This document shows positions 56,360 through 64,000 of a DNA stretch of 64,000 nt, one piece after another. Below the pieces are notes generated by a model. It was not told the origin of the DNA and searched no databases. It was given only the letters and a program-made list of their open reading frames with translations. Within the stretch, counting starts at the first letter, position 1. Each line of letters starts with the position of its first letter. The translations under genes and the position numbers were made by a program. The stretch is from Reticulitermes speratus (lineage: Eukaryota; Arthropoda; Insecta; Blattodea; Rhinotermitidae), in the NCBI GenBank assembly GCA_021186555.1, contig JAJKFL010000042.1, positions 6,163,781 through 6,227,780 on the forward strand, in the 5' to 3' direction.

Positions 56360-56785
56360 TCTCTAGTTCTTCCTTGCGTAAATATATTCACTTATTTAAG
56401 CAGTGCCGTAAAGAAAATTTGATAACTGTGTGACATGTCAGGTTCCCGTAGCGCTGATGTTGAGGAATCTGGTGTACTGGGGTGTTTGAGAGTGTAGCGG
56501 TGTTGACGGGCCAGGACGTTTGAACGGACGGTAGTGCCCTCATCTTCACGGGTGTGCAGTCCTAGACGAATCCTCCTTGGACTCTTAAGACTCCTCAAAA
56601 CTGTTAACTCTTTCAATCGGCTATGTGTATACCTGCAAGCTCGAACTGCTGTATATATATATATATGGTCGGCCACCCATCGCAGAACGCTGCAAATATC
56701 CGTCTTGTTCAGTTACAAAACCCACAGACCTCGGGTTAGGAAACTGCATTAGCTTCATCCGAAAAACTGAAATCAAATTCCGAAC
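56360..56785. other. Unassigned non-coding stretch
   Basis: No gene recognised. A (TA)n run lies at 56652-56664. Confidence 0.35.
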
Positions 56786-56805
56786 CCTAACTGGCTGGTG
56801 TCAGT

Positions 56806-57088
56806 GGGCCGGGATAACGTAGTCGGTATAACGACTCGCTACGGGCTGGACGGTCCGGGGATCGATTCCCGATGGGGGCGAGATTTTTCGCAGCCGTCCA
56901 GACCGGCCCTTGGGCCTACCCAGCCTCCTACACAATGGGTACCAGGTCTATTCTCCGCGGGTAAAGCGGCCAGGGCGTGGAGTTGACCACCCATCCTCAT
57001 CTAGCGCCGAGGTTAAAGAAAGAGTAGAGCTATACATCTACTCCCCCTCTGGGCCTTTATGGCCTGTTCTAGGGAGAAATTTACTTTT
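56806..57088 (+). mobile_element. SINE3, complete, with 17-bp TSD
   Basis: Flanked by aactggctggtgtcagt at 56789-56805 and 57089-57105. The head reads gtagtcggtataacgactcg with B box ggggatcgattcccg; the body ends ttctagggagaaatttactt. The long perfect duplication suggests a relatively recent insertion. Confidence 0.94.
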
Positions 57089-57109
57089 AACTGGCTGGTG
57101 TCAGTCAAT

Positions 57110-57520
57110 CAGTTACACATAAATCTTACTGGACTCTCGAACTCATCTTGCAATTTTAACGCACTGTTTCTGGTTCCGAGCAACTTGCTGTAGGCTCGTC
57201 CGTGTGGCAACTCCAGTTATCCGCCACTTTACAGCTGCAAAGCGGCGAAAATTGTGACGTCCTGTAATAAGGAAACCAAGAAGCCAAAATGACAATTATA
57301 AACGGGAAAACTACCAGTCCGGCTCTACGTTACAACCCTCTCGGCTGCTAACCGAAGAGGGCTCGCCTTTGGAACCAAACTTTTCCCATGCCTCATTCAC
57401 GTCTTCTCTCTCTTTATCACACATCCAGTCGACTTCATACGATATGCTGAGGTGTAAAACTTCTGTGCGTTCTGTGAACTTTAATTCGCTGAAGTGGTTT
57501 AAAATCTGATTTTATTTACG
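57110..57520. other. Unassigned non-coding stretch
   Basis: No gene or repeat family recognised. Confidence 0.35.
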
Positions 57521-57532
57521 TACTTTGGTCCA

Positions 57533-57836
57533 CTGGGGCACGCGGTGGCACAGTTGGTTGAGGCACCGCGCTACAAGCCGTAAGGTCGCGGGTTCGATGG
57601 TGTCATTTGAATTTTTTATTGACATAATCCTTCCGGCTGCACTATGGCCCTGGGGACGATTCAGCCTCTAACAGAAATGAGTACCAGGAGTATTTCCTGG
57701 GGGGTAAAGGCGGCCGGTGCGTAGGGCTGACAACATTACCACCTTCATGTGCCGATTGTCTAGAAATCTGGGAGCCTCAACCACCTGGAACCCTATAAGG
57801 GCCAGTCCAGGCCTGTAATGCTATTGCTTTAGCTTC
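57533..57836 (+). mobile_element. SINE2 with 11-bp TSD and shortened B box
   Basis: Flanked by actttggtcca at 57522-57532 and 57837-57847. The head ggtggcacagttggttgagg is good, but the B-box region reads gggttcgatggtgtc where 18894 has gggttcgattcccgatggtg, a 7-base loss. Confidence 0.88.
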
Positions 57837-58019
57837 ACTTTGGTCCATTTTGCTTCTCTGTAACTCCACACGATTCTTCAGTCATCTGAACCAACAATAC
57901 AATTTTATTCTTCTCTCTCCTTGCCTCTTTTTCTCCCCTATCTTCTTTTTTTAATGGAAACAAACCTGAACAATTAATAATTATGAACCCTCAGAATACA
58001 AAATTAATTTTCATGGCAT

Positions 58020-58150
58020 ACAAAGGCTCGGTTCGCACCTCACAGATCACACACACACACACACACTGTGGACAAAATGCAGAGCTTTTAGTATTAAGTT
58101 TGGCGGTACCACTGGTACTGTTACCACTGGACTATAAAGGATTAATGAAA
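58020..58150 (+). repeat. Diverged piggyBac-like MITE fragment with (CA)n
   Basis: ggctcggttcgcacctcaca, a (ca)n run, actgtggacaaaatgcagag, ggcggtaccactggtact and ctataaaggattaatg preserve the family's ends with most of the middle missing. Confidence 0.55.
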
Positions 58151-58545
58151 AAAAATTGTCAGTTTGGCCCTTTGTAACAAGCCGCTCTGCTGCCTGCTAA
58201 CTGAAAGAAGTTCGTCTCGAAGACGCAGACTTTGCCCGGCAGCTTACCCACAAAAACCCGGCTAACAAAACTGGATGCTACGAATGAGATTCAATTAGAA
58301 TTGATCTTGCGGTCACAATTCTTGCCACATAATGACAATAAAACCATTGTCATTCAACTTAAGAACCATAAAACACATTCTTAGTTTTACTACCATTACA
58401 GCACACGATTCCAACGTGTCAACATACAATTAATAGCGTAAATAACCGGTCAGGGGGCACCCCCTAAATTGTTGGCGAATTTACCCAGAGATCCAGAATG
58501 CTGCCCCCTGTCAGAAGAAAATCCAGTTCGATAAAAGAAATTTTA
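58151..58545. other. Unassigned non-coding stretch
   Basis: No gene or repeat family recognised. Confidence 0.35.
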
Positions 58546-58550
58546 GTAGA

Positions 58551-58822
58551 GGAATATCGTACATACAATAAAAAGAAGAAAGGCTAACTGGATTGGTCAC
58601 ATCTTGCGTAGAAACTGCCTTCTGAAACACGTGATTGAAGGAAAGTTAGCAGGAAGGATAGAAATGACGGGACGACGAGAGAGAAGACGTAAGCAGCTAC
58701 TGGATGACCTTAAGGAAAAGAAAAGATACTGGAAATTGAAAGAGGAAGCACTAGATCGCACCCTGTGGAGAACTCGCTTTGGAAGAGGCTACGGACCTGT
58801 CGTAAGACAGACTACAGAATGA
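58551..58822 (+). pseudogene. LINE2 ORF2 C-terminus, second copy
   Basis: About 90 codons open from a stop at 58548-58550 (RNIVHTIKRRKANWIGHIL and onward to GPVVRQTTE and the stop). It is nearly identical to 8045-8314 but 5'-truncated further downstream. It keeps two arginines where the 7896 copy has IR. The inserted piece begins exactly at the truncation without a visible TSD. It lacks any catalytic domain. Confidence 0.85.
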
Positions 58823-58825
58823 ATG

Positions 58826-59805
58826 AACCTTCTTTGGGGGCCAACCTGACCCCGGACCCAAACCCGCGCCGCGAGGTAGGCAAGGGGGGGGGGGGGGCTT
58901 ATTTACTTCACTGCACAAAATGTTCATACGTTGGTATGGAAGTCATAAATAAGCACAAGTTATCTTCACCGAACAATAAGGGCGAATATTTTTAGCTGGG
59001 GAAAATGGGAAACGCAGGCATAAACAAAATCTGGGTTGGAAAATGTCATCGAAATTTGATTTTAAACTGACTAAATAAAACATAAGACCTAATATTTTTA
59101 TATGTCGTTTTTTACACACCCAGAATATTATAATTTCAACACACTCTACCAAATACAAGAACGTACAGTATACTATAAGGATCTGTGTCGCAGTTTGCGC
59201 CACACCGCACCAGCTGTGATTTGAACAAGTTATGGAAAATAGTCCTAAGTTATGGAAAATAGTCCTATCTATATAGCAAAAAGAAAAAAAAAGGCGCTGT
59301 CATGACTTTTGTTCAGTTACGTCGAAAACTGTAATATATATCGGACATGAAATGTGTTTCACTGTTCGCTACAAGTGTTTTTATTTCGAAACTGTTGTCG
59401 TTGTGGCAAATATTCAGCGAGTGACGCTTCAGAATCGAGCAGAAACGCATGTAGGTCTTCATGTAAACTGACCTTCATTGTTGTCCGGCTGTAAACAAAA
59501 CTGGAAACGTTTCAATAAAGTTTCGTGAAATACGAGAACACAGAACTTTATCAGAATCCGTTTAGAGGGTACCGAGTTGTTACAGACAGACATTACACAG
59601 TACGCACGTTGCCAACACGACCGAAGGCATCACCAAAATTTTTTCTACACAGCACAGCCTTCCGCAGCACCTACCGTAGCCCACACACGTTCAATCACTT
59701 CACGTCTGCAACAGCTAGGCAGTCTGTCTTACGTAATGTTCCTCTAAGGACCAGTTCAAACTTAACTCGCCACTACATGCAAATTAGCCCTTTTAAAAAT
59801 GAAAA
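58826..59805. other. Unassigned non-coding stretch
   Basis: Poly(G) at about 58887-58898 and a 22-bp tandem pair (agttatggaaaatagtccta) at 59228-59269. The frame at 59525-59809 has no domain I recognise. Confidence 0.4.
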
Positions 59806-59819
59806 TTAACCTGAATTAC

Positions 59820-61273
59820 CATTTAAAAACTCGGCTCGTACCGCGCAGTAAACACACTTCGTCTCGGTTATACAAACCAGTCAGTTAATGTTGTACAGTG
59901 AAATAATAGCTGTTTGTTCTGAGATCCACACAAAACACATAAATACAGTCCGTACCGCGCAGTAAACACACTTCGTCTCGGTTATACAAACCAGTCAGTT
60001 AATGTTGTACAGTGAAATAATAGCTGTTTGTTCTGAGATCCACACAAAACACATAAATACAGTCCGTACCGCGCAGTAAACACACTTCGTCTCGGTTATA
60101 CAAACCAGTCAGTTAATGCTGTACAGTGAAATAATAGCTGTTTGTTCTGAGATCCACACAAAACACATAAATACAGTCCGTACCGCGCAGTAAACACACT
60201 TCGTCTCGGTTATACAAACCAGTCAGTTAATGTTGTACAGTGAAATAATAGCTGTTTGTTCTGAGATCCACACAAAACACATAAATACAGTCCGTACCGC
60301 GCAGTAAACACACTTCGTCTCGGTTATACAAACCAGTCAGTTAATGCTGTACAGTGAAATAATAGCTGTTTGTTCTGAGATCCACACAAAACACATAAAT
60401 ACAGTCCGTACCGCGCAGTAAACACACTTCGTCTCGTTATACAAACCAGTCAGTTAATGTTGTACAGTGAAATAATAGCTGTTTGTTCTGAGATCCACAC
60501 AAAACACATAAATACAGTCCGTACCGCGCAGTAAACACACTCCGTCTCAGTTATACAAACCAGTCAGTTAATGTTGTACAGTGAAATAATCGCTGTTTGT
60601 TCTGAGATCCACACAAAACACATAAATGCAGTCCGTACCGCGCAGTAAACACACTCCGTCTCAGTTATACAAATCAGTCAGTTAATGTTGTACAGTGAAA
60701 TAATCGCTGTTTGTTCTGAGATCCACACAAAACACATAAATACTGTCCGTACCGCGCAGTAAACACACTCCGTCTCAGTTATACAAATCAGTCAGTTAAT
60801 GTTGTACAGTGAAATAATAGCTGTTTGTTCTGAGATCCACACAAAACACATAAATACAGTCCGTACCGCGCAGTAAACACACTCCGTCTCAGTTATACAA
60901 ACCAGTCAGTTAATGTTGTACAGTGAAATAATCGCTGTTTGTTCTGAGATCCACACAAAACACATAAATACAGTCCGTACCGCGCAGTAAACACACTTCG
61001 TCTCGGTTATACAAACCAATCAGTTAATGCTGTACAGTGAAATAATCGCTGTTTGTTCTGAGATCCACACAAAACACATAATACAGTCCGTACCGCGCAG
61101 TAAACACACTCCGTCTCAGTTATACAAACCAGTCAGTTAATGCTGTACAGTGAAATAATCGCTGTTTGTTCTGAGATCCATACGAAACACATAAATACAC
61201 TGTGTGGGCAGAACGTAGAATTTGTGAATGTTAAACCCGGTGGTACATATAGTAACCACTGGGCTTTAGAGGG
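59820..61273 (+). mobile_element. piggyBac-like element with 114-bp array E
   Basis: The right end is the inverse of CCCTCTAAAGCCC before TTAA at 61274-61277; the left end near 59820 (catttaaaaac) is poor. About 12 plus-strand units. The first six have cttcgtctcgg and aatagctg; the later ones mostly have ctccgtctcag and aatcgctg. Mosaic units near 60765-60845 and 60975-61050 combine the two types, as expected from exchange between units. Confidence 0.87.
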
Positions 61274-61385
61274 TTAAACGTTTCAGAGTCACTCCAAGGA
61301 CACGTCATCCAATTTTAAATGATTTTATCGGTTCCTGTGATCCGATAAGATTCTCGCGGCGGCCAATATGACTAAGTCTTTTAAT

Positions 61386-61530
61386 GAGACGCCGTGTCGT
61401 TTGGTAAATGGCTACCAGCGAGGAACCTGCCGACTCTACCTGTACGTACAACTGCTTCCACAATGAACAGAGAAACAGAAGACTCCTACGAAACGTCGGT
61501 AGCTTCGTAACGTACAGCACGGCGTCACAT
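61386..61530. repeat. Fold-back, GAAACGT class
   Basis: The arms gagacgccgtgtcgtttggt (61386) and the inverse of acgtacagcacggcgtcaca (61530) pair imperfectly. The core reads ctacgaaacgtcggtag. Confidence 0.65.
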
Positions 61531-61539
61531 TGAGCTTTA

Positions 61540-62100
61540 TAAAGGTTTAATTGCAATTGACATGGGTTTGGATAAAACAAGATCGATTAATTTTGTGATA
61601 ACGCTGATGAACATCAGAAATCGTACCAAGTAACTTACGGACTGGCCTGACAACCATCATCTTCTAAAGAACACCCTGTACAATGTAATGTTCGTTAGTT
61701 TATAACCTGCAGTTAAGGTTACAAAGAAAGAAATTTAAAAAAAAGTGTAACAAATGGGGACTCAGGAATTCGACTTAGCGTTCCAACAGCCTTTCATCCT
61801 ATCAATGACTATATATATATATATATACAGAACGTACATTTCGCTGTGTTAGACGACTTCCGTTTGAAATATGTTTCATCTCCCGAATGCATATGATCAG
61901 ATACATTTGGCATCCGTTCAGATCTCAAAGACGTTGGCGATGTTAACATATTTTACTGAAACACTTTCGCTTATTGAGCGCCTTATGTACACAAAGTAGG
62001 CAATAAGAATGGACACACACACACAAGTTACTGGTTCAGCTCTACACGCCACATTGCAGAGATGTGGGTTACATAACTAAGGGGTCAAGCGACAACAGCA
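61540..62100. other. Unassigned non-coding stretch
   Basis: A (TA)n run at 61811-61827. No gene recognised. Confidence 0.35.
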
Positions 62101-62127
62101 GCGCGTACTTTTCCTTTGAGCACATAC

Positions 62128-62242
62128 CTAACTAACTAACTAACTAACTAACCAGGCAAGCAATTAACTCCTTCATAAGCTAACATTTCTTTAGCTAGTC
62201 AATAAATTTCCACGTTTTATGGAACCCTAAGGTTCATTACCG
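62128..62242 (-). pseudogene. LINE1 3' tail split by a SINE2
   Basis: Inverse LINE1 tail: a (ctaa)n tract, aattaactccttcataag, ctttagctagtcaataaatt and ggaaccctaaggttcattac. It is interrupted at 62243 by a SINE2; a short remainder follows at 62557. Confidence 0.8.
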
Positions 62243-62542
62243 GGGGCACGCGGTGGCGCAGTTGGTTGAGGCACTGCGCTACAATCCGGAAGGTCGCGGG
62301 TTCGCGGTGTCATTGGAATTTTTCATTGACATAATCCTTTAGGTCGCACTATGGCCCTGGGTTTGACTCAGCGTCTAACAGAAATGAGTACCAGGAATAT
62401 TTCCTGGGGGGTAAAGGCGGCCGGTGCGTAGGGCTGACAACCGTACCACCTTCAAGTGCCGATTGTCTAGAAATCTGGGAGCCTCAACCTCCTGGAACCC
62501 TAAGGGCCTGTCCAGGCCTGTAATGGGATTGCTTTACCATTT
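62243..62542 (+). mobile_element. SINE2 with 14-bp TSD, inserted in LINE1
   Basis: Flanked by aaggttcattaccg at 62229-62242 and 62543-62556. The head is ggtggcgcagttggttgagg; the B-box region is reduced to gggttcgcggtgtc. The target is the MNLRVP-like end of the minus-strand LINE1 tail, giving a clear order of insertion. Confidence 0.93.
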
Positions 62543-62613
62543 AAGGTTCATTACCGTCAATAAATACATAAACCAACTTATGCACTTAATAAAATACGTT
62601 CAGAAGTATAAAA

Positions 62614-62654
62614 CTCCTACATGTTTCGGCACCGAGGTGCCATCATCAGGGAAT
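62614..62654 (-). ncRNA. Hammerhead-like motif, best match
   Basis: On the minus strand: TCC-CTGATGA-T-GGCACC-TC-GGTGCC-GAAAC-AT-GTA-GGA. All three invariant boxes (CTGATGA, GAAA, and the U-A before the presumed cut) are intact. Helix I TCC/GGA pairs, and helix II has six perfect pairs. The only departures from a textbook hammerhead are one extra T before helix II and a very short helix III with a two-base loop. Confidence 0.6.
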
Positions 62655-62669
62655 TATTCTGATAAAGGA

Positions 62670-62924
62670 GTATAATTAAAGTGATTAAAATGTTAAAATT
62701 CTAACATGTACAATGTTATACCACACCACCTCACACGACACACGTCATACACTCTAGCAGGACATCTCTTCAGATCATAACAGACCGCGAAAGATGTTTG
62801 TATGGTTGCGCCATAAACAGTGTAAACAACTGGATACTTGTAACATCTTACTTTAAAACAAATGTTTAATTTTCAACATTATAATTTTATTATTAACATT
62901 GTATATCTTAGAATTTCAATAATG
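62670..62924. other. Unassigned non-coding stretch
   Basis: A/T-rich; nothing recognised. Confidence 0.35.
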
Positions 62925-63035
62925 GGGATAAATGGAACAGAGCGTGAAGCTGACCACTGACTCCCATCAAGAACTGAAATTAAGCATGTGTGACACCATA
63001 CCTCCACTCCCACACACGCCTTGATGGCGTAATCC
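62925..63035 (+). mobile_element. SINE3 body scrap
   Basis: Contains ggaacagagcgtgaagctga, ccactgactcccatcaag and acctccactcccacacacgc, resembling the SINE3 middle. Confidence 0.45.
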
Positions 63036-63640
63036 TCAATTAAACAGAGGAATAGCTTAATTTTTTTATTTTGTTTCCAATTGCCGCTCGAGTCCCATTT
63101 CTCGTTCTATCTACTCTGAGATTTATTCCACTTTATGTCTTGATAAACCTGCAGAACCTGGAGTCCGAGGGTGGGTGAACGAGGGGGCCGTTGCTATGGT
63201 TCTGCCGTTCCTACAACGGTAAATGGTCATTGGTTGGCTCGAAGGAAGCAAAGCCCCTTCAGGGCCTTATCGACATGACCATACAGCATCCAGATGACTT
63301 TAGGCTTTGGGGGGAGTGGGGTGGGAGGAGCGCGCGGATAACAGAGGGTCACACAACTGCCTATTCGGAGATCTTTGGCGTAGACAGCCTTTACCTATAT
63401 AAGCAAAAACGGCGATTTACCTCTAACCTCTTCCACATTCCCTCCACAAACGTCACTAGCAACTCTTAAAAGGCAACTGAGACGCTCAGCGCCGTGGGCC
63501 TGAGCTATTTAAAACGAACAGACCTACATAAAAAAAAAGAAAACTCACACAGTGGCATATCATGCGAGTTTTGAAGCTCTCTTAAACGCCTGACCTTGAA
63601 AATGAAAACACTATAATCTTTATAAATATCGGCAGCTCCT
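63036..63640. other. Unassigned non-coding stretch
   Basis: No gene recognised; the frame at 63191-63469 has no domain I know. Confidence 0.35.
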
Positions 63641-63771
63641 CCACCAACGACACGGCGTCATATCCCAGAAGATTCTGAGTCTTCAGCGACGAATTACTTC
63701 ATTATGCACCACGTCATACAGACGTATATCGAAGTGGTGGTATACATCCACGCATTCTTAACCCGGCACTT

Positions 63772-63877
63772 CATGGAGGAATCATCTTCGCATCCCGGCC
63801 ACTTTACCCCCCCCCCCCCAGGGGAAAGAGCCCCTGGTACCCACTGGATAGAAATATGTGTGGGCCCCACAACGTGT
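63772..63877 (-). mobile_element. SINE3 fragment
   Basis: Inverse SINE3 middle with ggccactttacccc, aaagagcccctggtaccca and tgtgggcccc; a poly(C) run has grown inside it. Just to the left (63648-63672) is an isolated cgacacggcgtcatatccca fold-back arm word. Confidence 0.55.
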
Positions 63878-64000
63878 ACTTTTATTTCAAACAAAATTAA
63901 CTGGTCGGTGTCGAAATACAGAACAAATGTTCGATGTGAGACATAAACTGAATTTTAAATTAATCCTACGCGAATATCAAGGTTAAATAAACCTACCATT

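Overview
This window looks like intergenic or intronic DNA from a large, repeat-rich insect genome. A cockroach (Blattodea, possibly Periplaneta) is my best guess. The guess rests on the style of the retrotransposon 3' ends (a C-terminus with WIGHILRRN and GRGYGPVVRQ, and a second family ending in a decayed MNLRVP-like tail) together with abundant tRNA-headed SINEs. It is recall plus inference, not a database match. There is no bacterial-style gene organisation, and no complete host protein-coding gene or free-standing tRNA/rRNA gene was recognised. The only host-like coding candidates are a 199-bp open segment bounded by good splice sites on the minus strand (41752-41950) and a weak small basic frame behind an acceptor-like site (37919-38035).

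Almost everything else that can be named is mobile-element derived. (1) Tc1/mariner group: 12 tiny (72-78 bp) palindromic TA-flanked MITEs share one terminal repeat, and a 527-bp relative at 34541-35067 still encodes a transposase C-terminus, which reveals the parent. A head-to-head pair of other mariner transposase relics lies at 16455-17165. Three families of CAGT-ended, TA-flanked pogo/Tigger-like elements are also present. (2) A TTAA-flanked, piggyBac-like family with CCCTTTAAAG ends carries internal 114-bp tandem units; five expanded arrays (10.4, 25.1, 28.7, 55.2 and 59.8 kb) and several diverged fragments are seen. (3) At least five tRNA-derived SINE groups occur, several copies with intact 11-17 bp target-site duplications. 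(4) Two non-LTR retrotransposon families survive as 3' end fragments. (5) Small fold-back elements carry a conserved CTGANGA...GAAAC..GTA core that resembles a hammerhead ribozyme.

Layout: 0-9 kb holds fold-backs, 38-bp and 31-bp minisatellites, SINE3 and a LINE2 3' end. 9-20 kb holds a SINE5, the first 114-bp array, SINE4, mariner relics and SINE1/2. 20-24 kb is a compound satellite (28-bp, then 51-63-bp units) grown inside a LINE1 3' end. 25-30 kb holds two 114-bp arrays with a nested SINE1. 30-41 kb has a 1.8-kb inverted duplication, the mariner parent, trinucleotide tracts and a 347-bp module duplicated 8.6 kb away inside a SINE2. 41-54 kb has the candidate exon, nested fold-backs, Tigger-like MITEs and a 53-bp higher-order array grown from a SINE head. 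55-62 kb has two more 114-bp arrays and TSD-flanked SINEs.

The main themes are that several satellite arrays can be traced by eye to the transposable element that seeded them, and that a hammerhead-like motif with apparent covariation recurs at about ten loci.
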